A stretch of 64,000 nt of DNA, taken from contig JAQSEB010000092.1 of the NCBI GenBank assembly GCA_030063045.1, positions 496,001-560,000 of the forward strand, written 5' to 3'. Source of the stretch: Pratylenchus scribneri (lineage: Eukaryota > Nematoda > Chromadorea > Rhabditida > Pratylenchidae). Position numbers and translations under genes: made by a program. Shown here piece by piece: positions 35,414 through 47,252 of the stretch (its first letter is position 1; every line of letters starts with the position of its first letter). Under the pieces are notes generated by a model. The model saw only the letters and a list, made by a program, of their open reading frames with translations. It made no database searches and had not been told where the DNA came from.

Positions 35414-36235
35414 ATGAGTCTCTACGATTCGTTGGAATTTTCCTCCTCCTCCATTTTCCTTTTCCTTTTGACCACTTTTGCAATTGGCCAACGAATTCGA
35501 AATGAATTACCAATCCCAAAATTAAATGATGAAAAACAAATTGAGGAGGAATTGAAGGCAAATGGGACGGTGGCCACAAATTTGACAGAAACATTGGGAA
35601 CTGACAATGAACCAATAAAAAATGCACCGCACACTTTGGAGGGCATACGAAATGAACGGAATGGAACAATGGACGAAATGGATATGATGGAAATGATAAT
35701 GGAAGGTTAGCAGAATTATTTTAGGGAAGAAATGCAAACATATTCCCAAAAGGTGGCCACAACCACAATCACCCCCATTCGAGTACCCCAACACCTCCAT
35801 TGCCCACAACCAGGCCACCCATTCATTCACTCCTTCCATTTGAATCTTTGCCAATTGAATTATTGGAGGAAGCAAATTCACCAAAAACTACCCAAAAACC
35901 CATAGTGACTACGGCAACGACTGCTGGACAAATTCGATTGCCACAACCAGTCCAACCGGAAGAGCCTGTCGTTTTGCCGGCTCCATTAGGCGATTGTGTG
36001 GATGGCCATGAAAAGTATATTAATTATAATTAACTAATTTATTCCAATAATACAATAAATTTTGGATAATTCTTTTTAAATAGTCATCTTTTATAGAATA
36101 TTTTTATATTTATAATTTCTGCATATTTTTTCCCGCAGTTGTCCTTTTTGGGCGAAGAATGGCTTCTGCCAAAATCGTTTCTACACACAACAAATGAGGG
36201 CACATTTTTGTCCAAGCAGTTGTGGACTTTGTTAA
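35414..36235 (+). CDS. Secreted protein with a C-terminal ShKT (SXC) domain
   Basis: Three exons, 35414-35705, 35753-36014 and 36139-36235, give about 216 residues with consistent phases. The start MSLYDSLEFSSSS precedes a hydrophobic core IFLFLLTTFAIGQ, a good signal peptide. The middle is acidic and then Thr/Pro-rich (TPTPPLPTTRPP, QPVQPEEPVVLPAP), as in mucin-like linkers. The last exon completes six cysteines: GDCVDG, NCPFWAKNGFCQ, then HFCPSSCGLC, the ShKT spacing. Nematodes use such domains widely in secreted and cuticle-associated proteins and metalloproteases; here there is no catalytic domain. The domain is named after an anemone potassium-channel toxin, but toxicity is not implied. 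Its biological role cannot be deduced from the sequence. Confidence 0.82.
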
Positions 36236-37124
36236 TTTTATAAAATTTGATCAATTTTATTACATTTTTATATTTGATGATAAAAACTATATTTTCCACT
36301 CATGTGTAAATTTTTAATAAGCAATTTTAAGAGATTAACAAAAAATGAATCGGTAAAATTTGCGTCACATTTTTTGTGAATAATTCTAGAATCATTTGCG
36401 AAATTTAAATATAAAATATATTTTCATATAAAGAATTTTCTTCCCTTAAAAATGATATTAAAACCATTAAAATTGGTTCAATTTGAGCAAAGTTATGTTC
36501 AAAAAATAGATGGGAATTAGAACAAAAGGAGACGAAAAATCACTCAAATCATTTTCTGCCTGCGGTATAAGGAAAAGAAAAGAGAGAGTACGGTACCGCT
36601 TTTGATTGAAATTGATGAGTGACAGATTTTCTTTTCTTTTCCTTTTGAGAATTGAGTGTGCCCCCAAAATTTTCCTACCGTAATTTTTTAATGGAATGGA
36701 CAGTTTTAATGATTGATATATCATTTTGAAGAGTAATAAAATTGCCAATATTTTTGTCATCAATTTGCCAAATGTATTGGAAAACGCTAAAGCATCATTC
36801 GAAATTTTCTAAAGCCCATTTTTTAAATAATAAAATTAATTTAAACCATTTTATATTTTTAATTACAATATTATAAAAAAAATTAAATAACAATAAAACG
36901 GCATTATGCTAATTTCATAGCAGACAAAAAACCAGCAGAGAGAGGAAAAATTATAAAGGTATTCATTAACATTTTAAATATAAATAGGATATGGACATGA
37001 AGAGAGGAATATAATAATAAAAATGCCAAAATAAGACACATTTTTATGGACATTCTAGCGCTCTTTCCCAATTTGGCTGTTTTTTGTTGACCCGGACAAA
37101 TATTCATCCATTCAGTTCCAATTT
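36236..37124. other. Convergent gap holding a dispersed repeat
   Basis: Lies between the ShKT gene and the GPCR gene stop. Apart from the repeat at 36435-36665 it is AT-rich with no gene seen. Confidence 0.55.
36435..36665 (-). repeat. About 220 bp dispersed repeat, second copy (inverted)
   Basis: Reverse complement of the copy at 27890-28115: AAACCATTAAAATTGG, TACGGTACCGCTTTTGATTG and TGAAATTGATGAGTGACAGA correspond. Distance between copies is about 8.4 kb. Confidence 0.7.
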
Positions 37125-40100
37125 TTACAACAAAATATCATTGTCCGATGCAAGCAGCCTTTGCCTGGCCTCCTTGTCCACAAAATTGCCACCACCCAAT
37201 GATCCATTCAATGGTGGTTTTCCGCCACCCTCAACATTCAATTCCGTGTCCGATTCACTATTTTTCAGCAATAACATTGTTCCACCGTTGTTTGTTGCCG
37301 TACTCAACATTTGGGTGCGAGGAGGCGCCGAAACTGTGGAAATGGAACGGGCACTTGGGCTGGGACTCATCATTGATGGCGGACATTTGTTGGCGGTGTG
37401 AATCATTTGGCCATTGGCGCTTGCCGCTTTTCGACCTATATTGAGAGAATTTATTATTTAATTTATTATATGATCAGTCAATTTTGTCATCGCTTAACTT
37501 TAAAATTACTTAATCGTTTTTTAATCATTTGATGTCATTTTGAAGAGCAATATATTGGCTATTAAATGGTATATTTCATAAATTAATTGGTTCAGCCTTT
37601 TGCGGAAATGTGGCTTTGAGAATAAGGCCAAATTTTCGAATTCTTTTAAGAATGTGTTTGTGCCTAAATGTGTTTCAATCCGTAAAGATGTTTTTGCTCT
37701 GTTTAAATATAGAAAAATAGATTTCTTTGCCTAAAATGTATTACTCCAAAAAATGTTTTTTGCCCAATGTGTTTCATTCCGAAGAACCCGGTAAGTTGAA
37801 ATATTTTTTTATCATTTTTTGACTCCAAAATTCGATGAATTTTTAGGTGAATTCATTTGTTTTTTCTAAATAATTTGATAGAATTTTCCTAACTTTGAAA
37901 AATTCTAAATTTTCCATTCCACTCACATTTTCCAAAGACCGGAGCCGATAATGTTGAACTGCATCTGCCCCCTCCATTCATGCTCATCACTGCCAAACTG
38001 CTGTGTTGATGAACATTCATTGCCGCATTATTTGTGGTACTGCCCGACCCAAATCGAATTGTGGATGGTTGTGGGGGTGTCGTGGATGGATGAGTGCCCA
38101 ATCGAATGCTGCCTCCATATGGGCCAAATCCATTTTCGCCAACGCCCGCATAATAAGTGGATTCATTTGGGTATTTGGCTCGACGCATCAATTGGCTGTT
38201 CAAAAGGCCGTACAAAAGCCAATTTGATGCGGAATTCACGTAGGGCAGGGCATGGATGCCGTACATGATGTAAATGAACTTGTCGGAACTACGGAAATGG
38301 GAGGAAATATTTTAGAATCATTAAATTTAATTTCGAATATTCACCTGAAAATGTCCTCACTATTTCGTTCGGTCTCCTCATTTTCCCAATGGATAAAATT
38401 AAAATAGAGCATACTTATCCAATATGGGCTCCAACAAATGACGAAGAAAACGGAGATGGCAATTGTGTAGCCGGCAATTCGATTTACGGGCAACTTTATT
38501 GGAATAATATTAAAATAAATTAATCACATTTTTGGGTTACTTTTGAGCTTGACATCGATCTGGATCGTTTGAATAATCTGCGCATCATTAGGGCATAAAA
38601 AACGGTGATCAAAAGGACGGGAAGGAAGAAGCCAATCAAAAACATATAAGTGATGAACACAGCTGAAAATATGACAAAATTGGTAATAAATTTAGATGGT
38701 TAAAATAATTTATATTTTGCAATTAACAATGAATCACTAACCTATAAGCTATCAATCTGTCAATGCCAACTATTTATCCTACCATATTCCTCACTTTTGC
38801 CCAAATGTCCCGCCTCCATATCATATCAATCATGTTTTGCTCCAAGCTTCTTTTTTAAAACTGTTCATTTTCCCACAAAATGTTCTACCTTTTTTTGTAA
38901 ATTTTTTGTAAAATAGATAAATGTTCACTAAAGTCCAGCAGTTCAACCAATCCCAATACCTTTCCTTATTAGGCCCGGAGCAAAAGCCTAAGCCCAGCTC
39001 TAGATCCAAACAAATTTAGCCCTAAATTAGGACTAATACTATCGTCATTTGTAGCAAATAAATCAAAATATTAGTAACTATTTTAATAATATTTTTGGCC
39101 ACTTTAATATCCCATCAATCTCCCTTACATAGGAGTGTGCCTTCCAAATGGTCCATGCATTTGAATATGCGCACCCGGGCCAGCCGATATGGATTCTCCA
39201 GCAACACTTCCTTCAGCACAATTTCCCGACTGGATGATTTGATCAACAATGGGGAGAGCAACACAAAAGTGAGCATTGTTAGCGCCAACAATTGGATTAG
39301 CACAACCCGACGACTGGTCTTCTTGTGCGGATAGCAGACACGAAGAAATCGATCTGAATGCCAAAATGAATGAATAAAGGAATGGAATTAATTTTGTAAA
39401 TCGGATTAATGGTTTTAATTCCCCATGGGGAATTATTTTTTCTTGGAAAATTTACTCCTAAATTTGTTTATATTTTTGAACAAATTATATCGGATTTTGT
39501 AGAGCTTTAAAGGAACTATGAAAATTAAATAAAAAAATTTTTAAAGTTCACTCTGATAGTAAATAAGACCAATATATATCCTCAAAGTCGATAATGGGGA
39601 ATTATTAGAGGGTGGGAATTAAAAGAGGTTATACGGTATGAGCGACAGTAACCAACCGAATGACATTGCTGCAAGCACAAATGTGCTTAGGGCACGGCCC
39701 ACATGCTCCAACGCTCGATACACTTTGCAGAGAGCTGTGCCGAACATCCAGAAGCCTAATAGCTAAAAGAATATAATTAAAATAGTTTCCCTTTCCCAAA
39801 TCTTCCTAATCCCTCTCTCGAACCTGATCCATGATGGCCATTGGCAAAGGCACAACTGAGGCCAAATCGACACAACAAAGGAAGAGCACATAAATCATTG
39901 TATTATCATAGCTGGTATTGGCATGCAAATGCCGGATCAATGTGATTACACTGACATTGCCGCATACGCCAACCAGGAAAAGGACGGCATACAACTAAAA
40001 TATATATGAATAATTTGAGATGATTGATGATCAATGATCATATTATCAATCTAATTTGCCCTATTAAAACCATTACATGACATGATTCTATTCCTTGCAT

Positions 40101-40641
40101 GTGTCCAAATTGAATTAAATTAGATGAATCTTATGGCCTATTCCTCGCAAATCTTTATCATTTTTATAACAATATTATCTTTTTTGATATTTTTTGGAAT
40201 GTAAATAATCATTTTTAAATGATCCAAAGTATCAAATGCCGGCAAAAAAAAACTGACCAAGGCATAGAGGATAACATGATTCTCATCACCATTTGACAGA
40301 GGAAACATGTCGAAAACGGGCAATGATGCAAAAAATCTACAAAAATTTAATTCAATTGAATTCATTGAGTGTCCTCACTCTTCTTCGCTGATTTGCTGAA
40401 TTTGCCACGGTGCCAATGTGGATGGCAATTGGACGGATTGAAGGCGTTGAGCGGAGTTTTCTATGGAATTGGCCGATTGAACGGCGGAGGCTGCGGCAAT
40501 GAAACTGGCCGTCGGATCATCCGGCGATGGAGTCGACGGGAATTGATGATGAAGATGCCGGTTTTGGGGGTGGATGGGCGGAAATGGAGTTGTGAAAATG
40601 GAAGGGGAAGCAGCCGAAATGGAATGATTTTGGAAAAGCAT
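37125..40641 (-). CDS. Rhodopsin-family peptide-type G-protein-coupled receptor
   Basis: Starts MLFQNHSISAASPSIF (ATG 40639-40641) with a long Ser/Pro/Gln-rich N-terminus, so no cleaved signal peptide is obvious. TM1 LYAVLFLVGVCGNVSVITL and TM2 YVLFLCCVDLASVVPLP are at 39994-39830; TM3 region FWMFGTALCKVYRALEHVG (about 39740) leads to the intron-split FDRF motif. TM4 VVLIQLLALTMLTFVLLSP is near 39290, TM5 IGFFLPVLLITVFYALMM near 38630, TM6 FFVICWSPYWISMLYF near 38430, and TM7 IHALPYVNSASNWLLYGLL near 38230. The C-tail is long and Ser-rich, stopping at 37125-37127. The fold is clearly class A peptide receptor (somatostatin/allatostatin-C or vasopressin-like); ligand not predictable. The usual NPxxY of TM7 reads NWLLY. 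Confidence 0.85.
38745..39037 (-). repeat. Dispersed element, diverged copy D
   Basis: On the minus strand it starts ATTAGTCCTAATTTAGGGCT and keeps TGATTGATATGATAT, GGGCAAAAGTGAGG and TGGTAGGATAAATAG. More diverged than copies A-C. Lies in a GPCR intron. Confidence 0.6.
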
Positions 40642-42219
40642 TCAAAAATGGATGAAAATGAAAATTGGAATGAATGAATTTTGGTGGGTGGGCGAATTAA
40701 TGGAAGGCCATAATATTGTTTGTGCCGTTGTCTGGGATTTTAAATGAGATTATGCTCTCTGACTGAGTGATGAGGGCTTTTCGGCTGAATGAAGAATAAT
40801 AAATTAGTGGAAAAATAAATTAATTAATAAGAAATGGGCCATATTGGAAATTGGATACGGTTTTTGGATTAAAATGGTTGGAATGGACGGGAAATGGTAC
40901 TGATTTTCGAGGCAAATGCTACGGTTGATAAATTTTCCACCAAAAGTACGCCCGAATTTATAGTGTCCAAAAGGACGTGCCAATGCCCCAATTCATACAA
41001 TTTCGAATCATTTTTGAGTCATTTTGTAATTTAAAAAATTTTGAGTGCAAATTTTTCACATCATTTTCGAATCAAATAACATTTTGTTTGGCCCAAATAT
41101 TTTTATTTGTCTGCGCATTTACGTTGTTTAAATTTTTCAATTTAATTGGTTGGCATTTTCTGCTGCTGCCAATTTTGCACGCAATAATCCAATAAAAAAT
41201 TGAAATTTTGCGCCACTGACTAATTTGCTTTGTTTTTGGTTTTGAAATGGAATTAAAAGGCCAAATTGAAGGAAAAAACATTCAGCATTTTGGCCATTTC
41301 TGCCCTTTATGAAGGCCAAACAGAAAAACAGCCGTAGGCATTTTTTGCCCATAATTCGTGAGAATTTCGAGAGGAAGACTGAAAGAAAGAGCCAGTCGAA
41401 AAGAGTGCAAAATGCCGGGTGGCGGTGATTTTGGGAAAGGAATGACAAAAAAGTAATAAATTATGAATGCGCACATTTCCGTAGAAAATTTGGCGCAAAA
41501 AATCCGAATAACAAATTAGGGAAAATATGTAATTTTTTTATTTTTACCCGTCTCATAAATATATGTCTGTTAAACCATTCGCCGGTTTAAACCAATTAGA
41601 GTAAGCAATAAATAAGTTTATAGGTTTTTATTAGACTAAACCAACATTTGTTTATGTAAATTGGGCACATAAAGAGATGTCTGCTTTAACTGAATTCATC
41701 AAATTTGGTGCCAATGATGGCGTGCTGAAGAATTATCATCGACGCCATCAACAATAATATTGAGGCAAATGTGAAAAAAAGAGTGGAATTTTTGGGCACA
41801 AAACAGAGGAGAAGATTGGCGGTTGTCAGGAAAAGGAAATTGGTTTTTTGGCCAAAAAAATTGTGGACTGGCGCGAAGAATTGATGATGAAGATGTTGGG
41901 CCAAAAATGGGGATTGGCTGATTAAATTGTTGTGAAGAAAATATATCTATGATGGCTGGATGATGAATTAGAGGGGTTGGGGGTTTGGTTCAGACGGAAA
42001 CATGAATGAATATAGAGGCATAGGCAATAACACGGTGTAAGATATTTTGATGACATTTTGCAATAGACAAACCGAACACGGAAATAATTGAAAAGGGAGA
42101 AGAAGGAGATCCATTCATAATTGAAAATTTGCGTCAGTAATGTATTTTGCTGCTAGCCCTTTATTAAAAAACATAATACTTATATAGATAGCAAATTAGA
42201 ATTAGAGCTTACACATTTA

Positions 42220-42546
42220 ATGAATTTTTTGAAATTATTTATATTGCATTTTGCAATATTTGTACATTTTAAATGGCCACAATCTCAGAATTCATCATTG
42301 GGGCCATTCCCTGATGTGCCATTGGTCACAAATATTAATTTTCATTTTTTTTTGTCTGGACCATTCTGCAAAAAAGGCAATTTATTGGGGAAGGGTCAAG
42401 TTTCTTTGGAGATAAATGCCAAAAACCATTCCACCTATTCTCAAACAAAAACTTAGGCAAACAATGAAAGAATTGGCCGGAAATGTAATTAATGAAATGG
42501 AATTGTCGGCCCAAAGATTGGAAGACAATCAAAACAACAAAAATTG
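42220..42546 (+). CDS. Possible small secreted protein
   Basis: ATG at 42220 gives MNFLKLFILHFAIFVHFKW, signal-peptide-like, then a Ser/Pro/Asn segment and FFLSGPFCKKGN. A second frame from about 42453, MKELAGNVINEMELSAQR, ends at a TGA near 42546 and looks coding; an intron with acceptor AAACTTAG would join them. Exon structure is speculative and no family was recognised. Confidence 0.25.
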
Positions 42547-43611
42547 AATGACAATTTAGTAAAATTAAAAAATTTTAGTCAAATCTATCAAAAAGATGGG
42601 AATGGAAGTAAATCCACCTTTTAATAAATACTTGACCATTTTTGGGGGGAAGTAATTCGCCAAATGGATGCAGTCATTTTTTGCGCTTCCGATGGACAAA
42701 AAATCATTTCGGATTGTCCAATGGGAATTGGTGGACTATAATAAAGGAGAAAATAATATTCCCAGAAGGATGGAAGGAAGGACGAAATTGGGAAAATGAG
42801 GAAGCAAAGGAGAATGCGGGTGGCGCGAATAATTCCGTGAAAAATTCTTGGGTAATTGGAATCAAATTTTGGGATTGGAAAAAAAAGATTATTCCATTAG
42901 GGGAATAGGACATAAATTTGATGGAAAAAATTGATGCTGAATTTAGGGCAATTAATTTGGAAATAATTTACTGGATTGCCTTTTGGCATTTAATAAATTT
43001 GTAAAATTGGAAATAATAAAATATGAAAAATTGGATTTATTTCCAAAAAGGATTCTTCCTTCTCAGAAATGGCAGCCATTCATTTTTTATTCCTTAGACG
43101 GTGGCCAACAATTTTTTGTGCTCCATTCGGACTCTTGGCCCTCAACTTCCCAGTAGCTGGCCAAATTGGCTCATTTAACCTTTTCCAAACATATTGAATG
43201 GAAAATTAGCCGAAATTGGATCAAAAAATCGTTGGAAATGAAAAATAAATATTAAAAAAATACAAAGAATTGAATCAATATCCGAGAATTGATGAAATTG
43301 GCCAATTTGGCACTAAAAAATATATAATTTTTTGGACAACATTTAATTTGAAATGAATGGAAAAACATTGGCATATTTAAATAAATAATTCATTGTTTGA
43401 TTTTTGCTTTTTATAAACAATCTATGGCCAATGGCCATTGAAATTATGGAAATTTTAAAAGCTTCAGCCGAATTTGCAAAGACTTTTGAATGGCTAAATA
43501 TGATGTAGACATGAATAAAATGATGGAATTTATTTATTTTAATGGTCCCAAATCCCAACAGACATATTTTTGCTGATGTATGTCCAAAAATGCGCGGTCG
43601 AATGACTCAAT

Positions 43612-43634
43612 TTATTATTATTATTATTATTATT
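43612..43634. repeat. (TTA)n microsatellite
   Basis: About seven TTA units in a row in the gene-poor region. Confidence 0.85.
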
Positions 43635-46600
43635 GTATTTTAATGAGATAATTAATTGAATACACTAAACATCAAAATAATTTTGTTATTGGTTCCAAAT
43701 CAATTTATGGACGGATTTTATAGATTAATGGCGAAATTCATTGAATGAAACTTGAAAAAATACTTGAATTAAGATTAATAAAGTATTTCTCCATGCGAAC
43801 TTAAAAAGGGAATAAAGAGTTGAATATAAAAAATATACTTGGGGCCAATTATAGGATTTTCCCAGACTAAATTTTCTAGGCAAAACAATTTTAAGTCGCG
43901 CATTCTTCATAAAAATTTCTCATAAATATGAAGGGCCATTTTCCTTTTTTTTATTTGGGAAAATATACAACTTTATGCGGTGGCCAATTGTTCCCTATTC
44001 CCTTGGAAAAAGTGCAACTTTGAATGAGGAAGAAGGAATTTATTGTATTGAGAAAGGGGCAAAAGGAAGTGTTGATTAATGCCAATGGCAAACAAATTTT
44101 ATGCATATTCATTCACCGTCATATTTGCTGGGAAATAAATTTTGCCGTCTTTTCGTGGATTGTGTTTTTTTCCTCATTTGAAGAATAAAAGGACAAAAGA
44201 ATGGAAATTTGTGAATGGCCTTTTAACATTTTATTGAATTTGGCAAATTGGAAAATGCGATTTGCTTCCATTGAAATCAATTTTAACGGCGAAAATGGAA
44301 CTTTAGATTGAAAACATATACGGCAATTTACAAAGTGGAAAACATCGGCATTAATTTGCGAATTTGGAGGTTGCAATAATTTTGTATTAATCGGAGAATA
44401 TTTATAATGAATTAAAATAGGCCAAAAAGCTATTAGCCAAAATGTTGGAATATTTAAAAATTAGCAAAAGCCAACTAAAAAACTGCCAAAAAATGTTATC
44501 ATTCAAGTATTTTTCCTCAGAATCTGCGAATTTCTGCACTTTTGCATATTTTTTGGTATAATTCTTGCAAAAATGCGCGCATTGCCTCCAACACAAATTT
44601 TGTCTTTTCCAATGATTCATTCATTCACACTTTTAGGTAAATAATATTGTACTGTTGCATGCGTCAAAAATCCCACCAAAAGGACAAATCCAATGGCTGG
44701 AGAAGTGGGGGAAGAATGTGGACAACAAAAAGGAAGGGGACACAATGGATTGGCCAAGAAGGTGCCGTTGTCCGGGGGGGGGGGGGAGGCACGGGAGAAT
44801 ATCCAAATAAAGGAGGGGAAGGGGATGAAAAGGATCCTTTAAGCCAATATTTCATGTACGGATATTTTGCCAAATCCATCATAAATTCGGCATTTCCCCC
44901 AATTTGCCGATTTTATTCGACTAATATAAGCCTATGGAGATTTGTAGATTTAGGCCATAATGTTGAAGGTGATTTTTGTAGACGAATTGGTCGAAATATT
45001 GTCTGCTCGATGCCATTCTTCTTTTCCAGAGAGGGGTCTTCCATTGTTCCAAAACAATGTGTGCTATGTTCGCCGCGCCTTATTTTTGTTCTCGCTTGGA
45101 TGAATAATTGGATTTTCCTCCTCCCATTTTCATCAATTCTTGGAATTTTTTCCACCTCATTTTCTTGGACCCGGCATTTTTTTCTTTACTAACAATAATT
45201 TGTATTCTTCCAGTGAACAATTTGAGGCGGACAGTTAGTTTTTCGGTTGGACATTCATTCTTTTGGAAGGGATTTGGAGATGATGTTTAGAATTGGAATT
45301 GGTAAACTAATCGAAAGAAGAATGAGAATTGTGCTCATTTTTATGCATTTTGAAACAATATTTAATGAATTAAATTTTGCATAAATCCATATAAAAAAGA
45401 AGATTAGAAGATCACTAAAATTTTAGGTACAGATGTTGGCATGAAAAATAAGTCTGAATTTTTATTTTTAGCTTTTTTTGTTTGAAAATTATTTTCTTGT
45501 GCGAATATTTCCTATTCTATTAGGAATATTTTGAGGGAAAAGCAGATGAATTAATGGGAAATGAGTGAAATGATTAGAAATTCCGGCGAGTACATCCATT
45601 TGTGAATTGCGCATCCAATTCATTCAACATTCCCAGAGGGCATTATTCCCTGTTTTTGTCCAGACATTTTCTGGGAAATTGAATGGGAAAATGATTAAGA
45701 AAAACATGCTTATCGTGGGTTAATTCAAAAATGGCCATTGGGTGGTCCATGCGATTAATTTTTATGGAAGATGCGCAAATGAAAATGGATAAAATTGGTG
45801 GTCGAAACCAGGAAGTAAAGAAATTCATTGAAATGAATTGGAAGGCATTCATTCAAAAGTGGAATTGACATTTTATTATATTTGATTTTTGGTAGAATGA
45901 AGGAAGTTTGCCTATGCAAATTATATGCACTTTTTACTGCCATGAAATGCACATAAATTGGGGATGAGTGCAAAAACAAAAACTAAAAACAAAAAAGTGG
46001 ATGAAAGAATTGTGGAATTTCATTGAATTTGGAATTCTCTAAATGCCTTCAAAGTTGAAGGCCAAAGAATGGAAGCAATTTTGTCAGAACAATTCATTTG
46101 CGCAACATTTTTCTCCCCAATTAAAAATATTTCCTTCCACAAATAATAAATGGAAAGGAAGTGGAGGATCATTTTCCATTGAAAAGACCCAAAAAACAGT
46201 GGAAGGCGATGTTTTCATATTGGTGTGTGTTTTTTTTTACACATTGTTCCCCAAGGATTCCGGATTCTCTTGAAAATGGTCCTCCAAATATGCGCCATTT
46301 TTTGCCTAATTAATTCCAATGGCCTCTTTTTACCCATTTATTTTGTTCCCATTTTCCTTTTCCAGGGAGGCCATTTACAATTCAAATCCATTGCGAAGGC
46401 GGCCTTTAGGCCAGACTCCCTTCCATTTAGTCCATTATTCACTCGGGAAAACAAAAAGAAGGATCGGCGTTTTCTCTTTGACTAATGTACCCTTTAACTC
46501 ATTGGCACAATTTCCGATGAAACCCATAAATTCATTCAGCTCAGTCGATTCCGCTATTCTCATCAAAAATCCCACCTTTTATTTTTTGATTGTATTTTCT

Positions 46601-46936
46601 TGGAATAAAATGGCTTACTTATCCGGGAGGTTGGATCTTGGTGTCCTTTTTATGAGGGATTTGCCCGAATATTATGTAAATTGAATGGAATAATTAAAAG
46701 TCAAAGAAAATGATGAAGGATTTGAAGTTATTCACATTTTTGGCAATAATTCTCTTCCAAATACCATTGATCATTTTATGGCCTAGGGTAAAAATGTGGT
46801 AAAATTGGATCATTTTGGTTATCAATTGCAAAATCAATTGGACTTAAAAGTTTTGATTTTGTTTTTTGATGATTTTTCTCCCAAAATTCCGAATAAAAAC
46901 TAATTTTTGCAACAGTTTTTTTATAATTTGATATTT

Positions 46937-47252
46937 ATTAGAGCTCGGTCTAGCTTTCGCCCCGAGCTTTCGGAGTGGGCCTAATAAGCTTGCAGTGGCC
47001 CAAAGAACGTGATAGGTGATAGGGATTAAAAGGGAAATTGAATTTAAATTTTTATTTATTTATTCATCAGCAATTAAGGCGTGAAAATGAGAATAATAAA
47101 ATGAACATCGAAAAAGGGACCATTAAGGAAGAAAAAGTGCTGGTTTAAAAATGCAGCTTTGGGCAATATTTGATTGATATGGTAGCGGGGTGATTGTGAT
47201 TGGGCGAAAGTGGGGGTACAGTAGGATGAATAGGAAAGGGCCCTACCTACGC
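46937..47252 (+). repeat. Dispersed ATTAG...GTACAGTAGG element, copy C
   Basis: Shares with copy B GATAGGGATTAAA, GGCAATATTTGATTGATA and the end GGTACAGTAGGATGAATAGG. Intergenic, sense to copy B. Confidence 0.8.

Noticed and set aside
41686..41904. 72-codon hydrophobic minus-strand frame
   Set aside because: No start ATG before the hydrophobic part and no splice partners; likely chance in AT-rich DNA.
42642..42908. 88-codon plus-strand frame rich in Trp, Asn and Lys
   Set aside because: No start context, no motif and an equally long frame on the opposite strand.
44647..45192. 181-codon plus-strand open frame in the gene-poor region
   Set aside because: Crosses a poly-G run, shows no domain, and its composition follows background DNA.
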